41,348 bases of DNA, taken from contig JAQZBR010000012.1 in assembly GCA_029237775.1 (NCBI GenBank), forward strand, positions 1 to 41,348. The letters run 5' to 3'. Shown here piece after piece: positions 1 to 7,692 of the stretch. The notes below the pieces were generated by a model. The model did no database searches. It was not told where the DNA came from and was given only the letters and a program-made list of their open reading frames with translations. Every line of letters begins with the position of its first letter. Position 1 is the stretch's first letter. The position numbers were made by a program, and so were the translations under genes. The stretch is from Bacteroidota bacterium. GTDB lineage: Bacteria > Bacteroidota > Bacteroidia > 2-12-FULL-35-15.

Positions 1-1869
1 ACGTTTGTAACAACCGTTGTTCCTGAAACAGGTGATGTTGGTTGAGTAACAGTAGCATTCACTGTTCCTGTACAACCGTTCACATCAGTAACCTGTACAC
101 TGTAAGTTCCTGCAACAAGACCTGTTCTGTCTTCTGTTGTTGGTCCCGAAGGCAGCCAGTTAAAAGTATATGGTCCTGTTCCACCTGATGGCGTTAAGTT
201 GATAGCTCCATTAGAACCACCGAAACAAGCAACGTTTGTAACAACCGTTGTTCCTGAAACAGGTGATGTTGGTTGAGTAACAGTTGTGTTCACTGTGCTT
301 GTGCAACCGTTCACATCAGTAACCTGAACAGTGTAAGTTCCTGCAACAAGACCAGTTCGGTCTTCTGTTGTTGGACCTGAAGGTAGCCAAAAGAAAGTAT
401 ATGGTCCGGTTCCACCGTTTGGTGTTAAGTTGATAGCACCATTAGATCCACCGAAACAAGAAACGTTAGTAACAACTGTTGTTCCTGATACAGGAGATGT
501 TGGTTGAGTAACAGTTGTATTCACTGTTCCTGTACAACCGTTCACATCAGTAACCTGTACAGTGTATGTGCCTGCAACAAGACCAGTACGATCTTCTGTT
601 GTTGGTCCGGAAGGCAGCCAGTTAAATGTATAAGGGCCAGTTCCACCATTAGGTGTTAAATTGATAGCTCCGTTAGAACCACCGAAGCAGGATACGTTAG
701 TAACAACCGTTGTTCCTGAAACAGGTGATGTTGGTTGAGTAACAGTTGCATTGATTGTTCCTGTACAAGCATTCACATCAGTAACCTGAACAGTGTAAGT
801 TCCTGCAACAAGTCCTGTACGGTCTTCTGTTGTTGGACCTGAAGGTAACCAGTTAAAAGTATATGATCCGGTTCCACCTGATGGCGTTAAGTTGATAGCA
901 CCATTAGAACCACCGAAACAAGATACGTTTGTAACAACCGTTGTTCCTGAAACAGGAGATGTTGGTTGAGTAACAGTAAATGGTTGAGTCGCTGTACATC
1001 CGTTAGCATCGGTAGCAGTAACAGTCCAGCTGCCGGCATTTAATCCTGTAACCGATGTTGTTCCGTCACCAGTTGGAGTACCAGGTGTCCAGTTATAAGT
1101 AAATCCTCCTGCACCACCGGTAGCAGGATTGATTGAAGCGGCACCATTCGATCCACCAAAACAGGTAATATTTGTTTGAGTAGCAGGAGTAATAGAAATA
1201 GCAGGTGGTTGAGTAATGGTGAATGTTCTTGATGCCAGGCAACCATTCGCATCTGTTACTGTTGCAGTGTAAGCCGAGGCTATAAGTCCTGTAACGCTGG
1301 TTGTGCCGTCACCTGTTGGATTCCCTGGTGTCCAGTTATAAGAATACCCACCTGCTCCTCCTGAAGCTGGATTTACACCAGCAGAACCATTAGATCCACC
1401 GAAACAGGAAATATTTGATTGAAATTGCGGAGTTAATAAAAGCGCAGTTGGTTGAGTTACACTAATACCGGTAACATTACGCGTACACCCATTGGCGTCA
1501 GTAATAATTACAGCATACGTAGCTGCTGCAAGACCTGTGCGGTCTTCTGTTGTGATACCGCCACCCCAGTTATAAGTATAGCCTCCGGCTCCACCTGAAG
1601 CTGTGAGGTTTATTGCACCAGTATTACTTCCGTTGCAGGCAACGTTTGTTACAACTGTACTTCCGTTAAGCGCAGTTGGTTGGGTAAGGGTAAAACTTCT
1701 GGTAGCAGAACAACCAATAATATCGTTAACAGTAACTGTATAAGTGCCCGCGGAAAGACCTGTTGCGATTGATCCGGTTCCACCGGAAGGGGACCATGAA
1801 TATGAATAAGGTGAAAGTCCTCCCGTTGGACTAACTGAAGCTGCTCCATTGCTCCCGCCAAAGCAGGAA
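1..1869 (-). repeat. Tandem 231-243 bp repeats encoding SprB domains
   Basis: Unit boundaries, marked by the recurring acgtttgta-type segment, fall at 1, 232, 463, 694, 925, 1168, 1411, 1642 and 1870. This gives spacings of 231, 231, 231, 231, 243, 243, 231 and 228 bp. The four units nearest the left edge are near-identical at DNA level, while those nearer the N terminus are more diverged. All spacings are multiples of three, so the array stays in frame. The gradient suggests recent expansion of the inner units, and the array probably continues to the left of the window. Confidence 0.95.
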
Positions 1870-2258
1870 ACATTAGTTTGTGCAGCACTAGCGGTTGAAA
1901 TACTTGAAACTGTCAATGTACCGTAATTGCTGTTTGTAAAACAAGTGACAACTCCATTATAAGCTACCAAACGATACATGTAACCAGACATACCTGCAGT
2001 AACACCTGTAACTACCAAAGAGTTTGTAGTTGCTCCGCTGTAAAGTGCACCATTGCTGATGTCGGCAAAGCCTGAGCCTGTATTAACCTGCCATTGTACG
2101 GATGTCGCGCCTGAAAAAGAAGCAGAGAACGCTGTGTTGCTGCCCGCACAAATAGCCCTGTTTGGGGGATTAGCTGTAACTGTCGGAGGTGTACATTGCG
2201 CAGCTGAATCAGCTACAAAGATTATGGCAAAGCTCAATAAGAGCAGAAACCTTTTCAT
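1..2258 (-). CDS. Large secreted SprB-repeat adhesin, 5' part only (runs off the left edge)
   Basis: The reading frame is open from the start codon to base 1, so only the N-terminal ~752 residues are present. It begins with a signal peptide (MKRFLLLLSFAIIFVADSAAQ). A ~115-residue Ig-like region follows, and then eight full tandem units of 76-81 residues, each with the pattern NVSCFGGSNGAA...Y.Y.W.....T..V.GL.AGTYTVTVTD.NGC. That pattern is typical of the SprB repeat (PF13573 type) of Bacteroidetes gliding adhesins and other T9SS cargo. By family knowledge it should be exported by T9SS and displayed or released at the cell surface; the sorting domain would lie outside the window. An in-frame ATG at 2291 would add 11 residues. 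I prefer 2258 because the signal peptide then has normal length. A promoter-like -7 box lies at 2347-2354. Family assignment is firm; the ligand is unknown. Confidence 0.9.
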   Translation of the reverse strand, partial: MKRFLLLLSFAIIFVADSAAQCTPPTVTANPPNRAICAGSNTAFSASFSGATSVQWQVNTGSGFADISNGALYSGATTNSLVVTGVTAGMSGYMYRLVAYNGVVTCFTNSNYGTLTVSSISTASAAQTNVSCFGGSNGAASVSPTGGLSPYSYSWSPSGGTGSIATGLSAGTYTVTVNDIIGCSATRSFTLTQPTALNGSTVVTNVACNGSNTGAINLTASGGAGGYTYNWGGGITTEDRTGLAAATYAVIITDANGCTRNVTGISVTQPTALLLTPQFQSNISCFGGSNGSAGVNPASGGAGGYSYNWTPGNPTGDGTTSVTGLIASAYTATVTDANGCLASRTFTITQPPAISITPATQTNITCFGGSNGAASINPATGGAGGFTYNWTPGTPTGDGTTSVTGLNAGSWTVTATDANGCTATQPFTVTQPTSPVSGTTVVTNVSCFGGSNGAINLTPSGGTGSYTFNWLPSGPTTEDRTGLVAGTYTVQVTDVNACTGTINATVTQPTSPVSGTTVVTNVSCFGGSNGAINLTPNGGTGPYTFNWLPSGPTTEDRTGLVAGTYTVQVTDVNGCTGTVNTTVTQPTSPVSGTTVVTNVSCFGGSNGAINLTPNGGTGPYTFFWLPSGPTTEDRTGLVAGTYTVQVTDVNGCTSTVNTTVTQPTSPVSGTTVVTNVACFGGSNGAINLTPSGGTGPYTFNWLPSGPTTEDRTGLVAGTYSVQVTDVNGCTGTVNATVTQPTSPVSGTTVVTN

Positions 2259-2346
2259 TGAAATCTTAATCAGAGTAATCTTTTGTGTCATGTTTTATTC
2301 TTTATTATGAAATGGATACTGATTGTAAAACGCTTGATGCGGGGCG

Positions 2347-2354
2347 CAAAAGTA
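2347..2354 (-). promoter_or_regulatory. Putative -7 promoter box for the SprB-repeat gene
   Basis: On the minus strand the sequence reads TACTTTTG, an exact match to the Bacteroidetes -7 consensus TAnnTTTG, followed by CGCCCC. It would place the transcription start about 50 nt or more before the first possible ATG. No clear -33 TTG lies at the usual spacing. A related gggcgcaaaa word (2342-2351) recurs at 2423-2432. Confidence 0.45.
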
Positions 2355-2458
2355 CTATTTAATATGAGTGAATTAACTTAAATATGATATTTAGCCGAAT
2401 TAATAATAATTTCTTCTAAATAGGGCGCAAAAATCCAGATTAAATAATTGATTTAAAA

Positions 2459-2474
2459 TAGTGGTTAACCACTA
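2459..2474 (-). terminator. Perfect 16-bp palindrome, possible terminator of the TMTC-like gene
   Basis: TAGTGGTTAACCACTA is a perfect inverted repeat (6-bp stem, TTAA loop), about 75 bp beyond the stop of the minus-strand gene ending at 2549. On that strand it is followed by TTTT. The stem is AT-rich and the U-tract short, so it would be a weak terminator. An operator for the SprB-repeat gene is the alternative. Confidence 0.4.
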
Positions 2475-2548
2475 GATTAAACAATTAAAAAGAGGGGGAA
2501 GATAAATAGTGAGATGAATAAAATTTTAAATTTAGAATTCTGCGCCTC

Positions 2549-4462
2549 TTACTTTTTAAGCCTTTGATATTCAGAGTAGTATTTGCCGGAATTTGCTTTG
2601 TCACCAAGCTTATCATAAGTAATAGCCAGAAAATAAAGAGGTTGAATATTTGAAGGATTCATTTTATATGAAGTCTCAAAAGCTTTGATAGCCTCCTGAT
2701 CCCGGTTGCTCATAGCAAGTGCATTTCCGTAATTCATGTAAAGTCCGGCTGTTGAGTTTCCTGCTTTCAGACCTTCTTCAAAAGTTTTACATGCTTTAGC
2801 ATATTCCTTTTTGTTGAACCATATAGATCCAAGTATCTCATAGGAAGCTGGAATTCTATTGCCCAGAGTATGTGCCCTTTCAAGATACACAATTGCACTA
2901 TCCGGTTCCTGTGACCTGAAGTAAGCATCACCAATGTTACCGCACAACATACCGTGATTATTCTTTAACTGTAATCCTTTTTTATAAGTTGCAATTGCTG
3001 ATTTGTATTCTTTCTTCTTTACATAAACAGAGCCCAGGTTGATCAATGCATCATAATAAGTCGGATCTATCTGCAGGCAGCGTTCAAATTCGGGAATCGA
3101 TGCTTGCTCTGTATTTGTACCATAAGAATTAGCCATTAGAGAAGTCCCATAATTGTAATGTACCCTTGCACTGTTCGGGACTGTTGTAACGTCTTTGGCA
3201 AATAATGTGGCGTTGTCTTTCCAGTCGGAATTGCGGGAAAACGTTTTCACTGAAAGGATCAGAAGAACCGGTATAAACAGGATAGCTACTTTATTAATAC
3301 TGAAATTTTTGACGATATCAGTTTTTAACAGCTTAAAGAAAAGCAGAGCTATCAATATAGAAGAGCCAATAGTGGAGACGAAAAGAAACCTGTCTGCCAT
3401 GGTAGCACCGATATTGAATAGAAGATTCCCGGTAAGAAAGAGAGGTAGCAGAATAAAAGCTATTGAAATGCTTACCAGCGGATTTTTTTTGAATAGGCTG
3501 AATGCAAAATAAATAAGCACACCTAAAAAAGCTAAACCAAGTAAAGCTAATGGTGATGAAAAGTTTATGATCGGGATTTGATTGAAGGAATAATCGTACG
3601 ACAATTCATAAGGATAAATAAGTTTTGCCATATATCTCGCAAACATGCCGAGAGCGGTCGCTTTTTGTTCCAGGAATGTGCCTGCAACAAGACTGTTGTC
3701 GTTCGGAGTGTATGTAATTACCGGTCCTGATGAACGAATGACGTATTGATGTAGCGCAAGCCATATAACAGAGGCTATGATCAGATTAGATCTGTTCTTC
3801 AAAATGGTTAGAATGTTTTTTTCTTTTAAATAGTCAAGCAGAAAGATGATCGGTAAAAAAATAATGGCGCCCTCTTTTGATAATAAAGCAAGAAAGAAAT
3901 AGGCAGCGCTCATCAACAGCGCGTAAGTTTTGTTATTCGCCACTTTTATATAAAGCTGATCACAACAAAGAAGAAAAAAGAGAAGTGCCAGGATCTCATC
4001 CCTGCTTTTGATGTTCGCGACAACTTCTGTGTGTAAAGGATTCACGACAAACAGAAGCGTGACAAATAGAAAGAACAAAGGGTTTATTGTTCTGAAAAAT
4101 TTTACCAGAAATTTATAAAGCAAACAGCAAGCAACGGTATATAAGAGAATATTAAACAAGTGATGAATTAATGGATTGTTCGGGCTTAGCTGGTATTCAA
4201 TTGCAAACATCACCAATGATAATGGACGGTATAGGCCTGCATTGGAATCCCAAAAGCCTTTCCAGTAAAATGTTGTAAAAAGTTCAGGAATGCTTTTAAT
4301 TCCTTCTTTGACCAGTTTATTGTTTTCTATAACCGCAATGTCGTCAAGCGCAAATCCATGATTAAGCGTATTGATATATAAGATCACCGACACTGCAGAG
4401 ATGATCAGATAGGCAGTTTTTGCAGGGAATGTAAAATCAATTGTTGTTGCTTTTTTTGACAT
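2549..4462 (-). CDS. TMTC-like multi-pass membrane protein with C-terminal TPRs (putative GT-C glycosyltransferase)
   Basis: The protein has about 637 residues. The N-terminal two thirds are strongly hydrophobic, with roughly 10 membrane segments. They carry the signature of bacterial TMTC-like/GT-C proteins: an acidic pair in NHGFALDDIAVIENN in the first loop, then YRPLSLVMFAIEY, and NPLHTEVVANIKSRDEIL. The last ~210 residues are soluble and contain about five tetratricopeptide repeats (for example ALINLGSVYVKKKEYKSAIA). Eukaryotic TMTC proteins are O-mannosyltransferases using lipid-linked sugar, so protein glycosylation on the outer face of the inner membrane is inferred but not demonstrated. 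I chose ATG 4462 (MSKKATTIDF) rather than 4513, because the extra 17 residues look like translated leader. It lies between the SUMF1-domain gene and the repeat adhesin, all on one strand. Confidence 0.8.
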   Translation of the reverse strand: MSKKATTIDFTFPAKTAYLIISAVSVILYINTLNHGFALDDIAVIENNKLVKEGIKSIPELFTTFYWKGFWDSNAGLYRPLSLVMFAIEYQLSPNNPLIHHLFNILLYTVACCLLYKFLVKFFRTINPLFFLFVTLLFVVNPLHTEVVANIKSRDEILALLFFLLCCDQLYIKVANNKTYALLMSAAYFFLALLSKEGAIIFLPIIFLLDYLKEKNILTILKNRSNLIIASVIWLALHQYVIRSSGPVITYTPNDNSLVAGTFLEQKATALGMFARYMAKLIYPYELSYDYSFNQIPIINFSSPLALLGLAFLGVLIYFAFSLFKKNPLVSISIAFILLPLFLTGNLLFNIGATMADRFLFVSTIGSSILIALLFFKLLKTDIVKNFSINKVAILFIPVLLILSVKTFSRNSDWKDNATLFAKDVTTVPNSARVHYNYGTSLMANSYGTNTEQASIPEFERCLQIDPTYYDALINLGSVYVKKKEYKSAIATYKKGLQLKNNHGMLCGNIGDAYFRSQEPDSAIVYLERAHTLGNRIPASYEILGSIWFNKKEYAKACKTFEEGLKAGNSTAGLYMNYGNALAMSNRDQEAIKAFETSYKMNPSNIQPLYFLAITYDKLGDKANSGKYYSEYQRLKK

Positions 4463-4574
4463 GTACAAACGTAAAAATAAAACCTGACATATCTTAAAAG
4501 CGACAATGCACAAAAAAAATTTTACAGTAAGTATCGAATTGATGATAGGGATGCCTTAATAAGGCAAATATCCT

Positions 4575-5711
4575 TTACTTCTTATGTTTCTTAACCTGTA
4601 CTTCCTTTAAAGCACAAGCGAGGCGAAATACAGAAAATTCTTTATAATTGGGGGCTTGCAGGTCTTGGTAAGGTGTAACTAATACAGGCTTTCCATTCTT
4701 ATCCTCACAGATAACCGGAGTTGAATTTAAACCTTCTGCGCAGCATTCCTTCCAGGCCTCCATATAGTTTTCAATCGATTTCAGCTCCTGTCCGTTCTGT
4801 TTATAAATTTCAGGCAAGCTGGTTTCATTGGTTTGATTTTTTAGGTCTAAAAATAGCTCTCCTGTGATATTCACTTTACTTGTTCCGCTAACGATGATCC
4901 TTTCCGGGTTAGGATCCATCTCTTTATAGACCCACAGATTCAGCACATTATCAGATTCAATGTTCAGAAATCTTTTTTCCCATATTGCCAGAAAGTTTTT
5001 TTTGCTGAATGGATAAGGTTTGAAATAATCATTACCAGCGGAAGTATCTCCGGCAGCTTTTATTTCTTTTCTGCTCGGTAATCGGAAAGCAGGAATCAAG
5101 ATATTATCTGACCAGTTGAAATCCCTTTCAGGATTGAGAGGATCACCCGTTTTTACGTGACGTATTGAAGACCCTTGCCACCTTCCGGCTAAATACAGGT
5201 CTGTACTGAAATAATCGTTTTCAGTTGGTGAATAACAGAAAGGCAGATACTTCATTTTGATCAATGTGTATTCATTGTAGCGATCAGCCAGCCATAAGCC
5301 ATAGTTATTAGCGTTTTGCCATGAAACACCAACAACCGGATAATCTAAATACTTTGGATTGAACATGTAATCCTTAACAAAAGGTTTGCAGTAATTTAGA
5401 ATAGCGTTGATCTCGTTTATGTTTCTGGAAGATTGCCTGCTGGCTTTGTGCAAGGCATCCAGGTCTATGCCGGGAATACTATTTAAATATATATCCGGAT
5501 AATTCGGATATAGAACACCGCGTAACCATTGCAGATAGATGATGTACTCACGGTTGGTTACAGGCCTGTTGAAAATGGCAATGTTCTCTTCATCAACCTT
5601 TAAATGACTGATTTGAGAACCTTTAAAAAAGAGATTTTCCTGTGCGCTGACTTTTCCCTGGAGACAGCAAAGCAGCAGACAAAAACAGATCAGATAATTT
5701 CTCAAGGCCAT
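4575..5711 (-). CDS. Secreted SUMF1/FGE-domain protein, GldJ/GldK-like
   Basis: The protein has 378 residues and starts with a signal peptide (MALRNYLICFCLLLCCLQ, cleavage after SAQ). Mature-region landmarks match the formylglycine-generating-enzyme/sulfatase-modifying-factor fold as used in Bacteroidetes gliding proteins: NRPVTNREYIIYLQWLRG, YPVVGVSWQNANNYGLWLADR, FRLPSRKEIKAA, and the C-terminal FRLACAL. GldJ and GldK are structural, non-catalytic relatives associated with the T9SS/gliding machinery. I see no clear FGE active-site cysteine pair, so a structural role is more likely than sulfatase activation. It is shorter than typical GldJ and has no lipobox-type cysteine after the signal peptide, so I do not assign a gene symbol. 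It stands upstream of the TMTC-like and adhesin genes. Confidence 0.75.
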   Translation of the reverse strand: MALRNYLICFCLLLCCLQGKVSAQENLFFKGSQISHLKVDEENIAIFNRPVTNREYIIYLQWLRGVLYPNYPDIYLNSIPGIDLDALHKASRQSSRNINEINAILNYCKPFVKDYMFNPKYLDYPVVGVSWQNANNYGLWLADRYNEYTLIKMKYLPFCYSPTENDYFSTDLYLAGRWQGSSIRHVKTGDPLNPERDFNWSDNILIPAFRLPSRKEIKAAGDTSAGNDYFKPYPFSKKNFLAIWEKRFLNIESDNVLNLWVYKEMDPNPERIIVSGTSKVNITGELFLDLKNQTNETSLPEIYKQNGQELKSIENYMEAWKECCAEGLNSTPVICEDKNGKPVLVTPYQDLQAPNYKEFSVFRLACALKEVQVKKHKK

Positions 5712-6028
5712 GATATTCTTTTTAACTAAGATACGATATTATGTATACAATATGTTTAGATAGAATCAATGCTCTTTATGCTGGCATCTCCGCTTACTTC
5801 ATGTGGGAGCATTTGTGTTAAGCTTCTCAATTAAATTGTGCAGGATAATTGTCCTTTCAATTTTTTGTTTTATTTTAGCTGCGAGCTACTCCCCTCAACA
5901 GAATTTATTCAAGTAATTTCTAACCACAAGCCTGAGAATTTTTCTCCTGGGTAGCTCATTGAATATTCTTATTCAATAACTCTATCTCATAAGTTAAATC
6001 TTGCTTGTAAAAAAGATCGTTCCAAGAG
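5712..6028. other. 317-bp intergenic region between divergent genes; left edge of the defence island
   Basis: It separates the minus-strand SUMF1-like gene from the plus-strand TIGR04141-like gene and must hold promoters for both. I see no coding remnant, tRNA or integrase site. The only clear structure is an inverted repeat at 5958-5977, listed separately. An AT-rich GTATAC-centred partial palindrome lies around 5736-5753. Confidence 0.6.
5958..5977. promoter_or_regulatory. Inverted repeat upstream of the TIGR04141-like gene
   Basis: ATTGAATA-ttct-TATTCAAT is a perfect 8-bp inverted repeat ending 51 bp before the ATG at 6029. Its position and symmetry suit an operator or a small hairpin in the leader. 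No regulator gene is adjacent, so function is inferred only. Confidence 0.35.
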
Positions 6029-7627
6029 ATGAGCAAAAAAGAAATTAAACCTGTACAGAAGTTAAGTATTTTCTTATTGAAAGAAGATGTAAAAAATTTT
6101 AAAGATGCTTTAAAAGAAAAAGTGAGCGTCACTGAATATGCGATTAAAAAAAACCATAACATCGATGGGCTAATTTATGTTGGACTTGAAAAGTCTCATA
6201 CACCTGATTGGAAAAGATTACTACAAGAGGGCACTGATAAAAAGATGCCTCCATTATCGAGTTCTTCTACGAGAGCTTTGTTGTTTTTAAGGATAGATAA
6301 ACGGGTTTTCGTTTTGACCTTTGGCTACGGCAAACATTTAATTAAAGATGAAACAATAGAAAGGGATTTCGGGTTAAAAACAGCATTAAATCTAGTGGAT
6401 GCTGATAAATTGAGAAGTATGGATAAAGCTAATTTAGATAACTTAACTGTACTTACGCGAACTCAAACTAGTCAACAAGCTAAGCAAGAAGCCTTTGATG
6501 TAGATATTATACGGGACCTATTGAAAGGCATTACGGGTCAGCTTGACAGTGGTCAAGAAAATCTGGGGGCTTTTATTACAGGAAATGAAGGTGTTTATAT
6601 ATTGCCAAGAATTAATTTCGAAGATATTTCTAAAAGTCTCATTCAACTAAAGAAAGCTTACGATAGTAAAAAATATCTCACGAATTTCCATTGGATTGAC
6701 AATTTGAAAGCCGAAAAGGATCCATCCGTAATATCAAAAGTTCAGGAAAAATTAATAGAATCATTAAAGGGCAAAGATTCTCTCGATGTAAGTATCTCAC
6801 CGCCATTTCTAATTGATTGGTCTACATTTGAGGGCATTAGCTATACACCAAAAGGAGACCTCGAGCAAGATTTTAATATCGAAAGTTTCTACAGAATAAA
6901 GGAGGATGATTTAGCAGACCTAGATTGGGATAAATTAATAAAGATAAAAATTCATCTTCAAACGGACGATAAAGAGGATCGAACGTCTCTTCCCATTTGG
7001 CGCTGCCTTAATTACCAAACTACTATTAGGGATAATTTGTATGTATTTGCTTTTGGCAAATGGTACCGTGTTGCTTCCAGTTATGCAAAACAAATTAGAG
7101 ATTATGCTTTACAAATAGAAGAATCTACAGCTGTTTTTATTGACTGCCCAAGTGGAGTTGATGAAGGTGAATACAATATCCAACTAGCAAGTTCTGACGT
7201 TAATTATTCCCTATTTGACAAAGAATTAGTAAATACGGATCTTGTTAGGTCGGGTATTGAAGTATGCGATGTTTTGACCCAGAAAGGTGAATTCATTCAT
7301 GTTAAATTTAGAAAGAGCTCGGCAACATTAAGTCACTTATTTGCTCAAGGTAAAATATCGGCCTCTTTATTAATGAAAGATAGAGTATTTAGAAAAAACT
7401 TTCGTGGTAAGCTTAAAGGCATGAAACTGAATCCGGATTTGATACCATTAGAATATAAAGATCTGGACAAATCGAAGTATACAATAACTTTTGCCATTAT
7501 AGAAACGAAAAAACGAAGCTTCGTTGATTCACTACCATTTTTTAGTTTACTAAATTTTAGACTAACAGCGGAAGAACTTCAAAACTGGGGATTTAAAGTA
7601 CGTGTTAAGAAAATAGTTCAAGTGTAA
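6029..7627 (+). CDS. TIGR04141/DUF6119 family protein ('sporadically distributed'), defence-island associated
   Basis: The protein has 532 residues and no signal peptide or membrane segment. The N-terminal region (LSIFLLKEDVKNFKDAL...), the segment LLFLRIDKRVFVLTFGYGKH, and the early block FGLKTALNLVDADKLRSMDK followed by TQTSQQAKQEAFDVD match my memory of TIGR04141 (later DUF6119). That family of unknown biochemical function is scattered among bacteria, often beside restriction-modification genes. The C-terminal half is a second poorly characterised region. I see no recognisable nuclease or ATPase motif. It is 65 bp upstream of hsdM on the same strand, which fits a restriction accessory or separate anti-phage gene. 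By eye it is more AT-rich than hsdM and hsdR, suggesting a separate origin. Family call moderately sure; function unknown. Confidence 0.75.
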   Translation: MSKKEIKPVQKLSIFLLKEDVKNFKDALKEKVSVTEYAIKKNHNIDGLIYVGLEKSHTPDWKRLLQEGTDKKMPPLSSSSTRALLFLRIDKRVFVLTFGYGKHLIKDETIERDFGLKTALNLVDADKLRSMDKANLDNLTVLTRTQTSQQAKQEAFDVDIIRDLLKGITGQLDSGQENLGAFITGNEGVYILPRINFEDISKSLIQLKKAYDSKKYLTNFHWIDNLKAEKDPSVISKVQEKLIESLKGKDSLDVSISPPFLIDWSTFEGISYTPKGDLEQDFNIESFYRIKEDDLADLDWDKLIKIKIHLQTDDKEDRTSLPIWRCLNYQTTIRDNLYVFAFGKWYRVASSYAKQIRDYALQIEESTAVFIDCPSGVDEGEYNIQLASSDVNYSLFDKELVNTDLVRSGIEVCDVLTQKGEFIHVKFRKSSATLSHLFAQGKISASLLMKDRVFRKNFRGKLKGMKLNPDLIPLEYKDLDKSKYTITFAIIETKKRSFVDSLPFFSLLNFRLTAEELQNWGFKVRVKKIVQV

Positions 7628-7692
7628 ATTTGCATAAACAGAAAAGGTATTATCCTTATATTTACAACACACACGAACACTAATATTTTACT

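Noticed and set aside
1-1869. Regular repeat spacing that could suggest a CRISPR array or satellite DNA
   Set aside because: The period is 231-243 bp with no unique spacers, and the array is in frame inside one continuous minus-strand protein frame of SprB domains.
1040-1888. Short minus-strand ORFs at 1040-1252 and 1649-1888
   Set aside because: They are alternative frames of the repeat adhesin with biased Leu/Val/Gln composition; the true frame is open to the window edge.
4468-4475. TAnnTTTG match just upstream of the TMTC-like start on the minus strand
   Set aside because: It lies only a few bases from the ATG, with no -33 element at the right distance; it would need a leaderless mRNA.
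7629-7664. Possible promoter before hsdM (TTTG ... TATATTTA)
   Set aside because: The -7 box is imperfect and the spacing (24 bp) is longer than the usual 19-21, so it is not listed as a feature.
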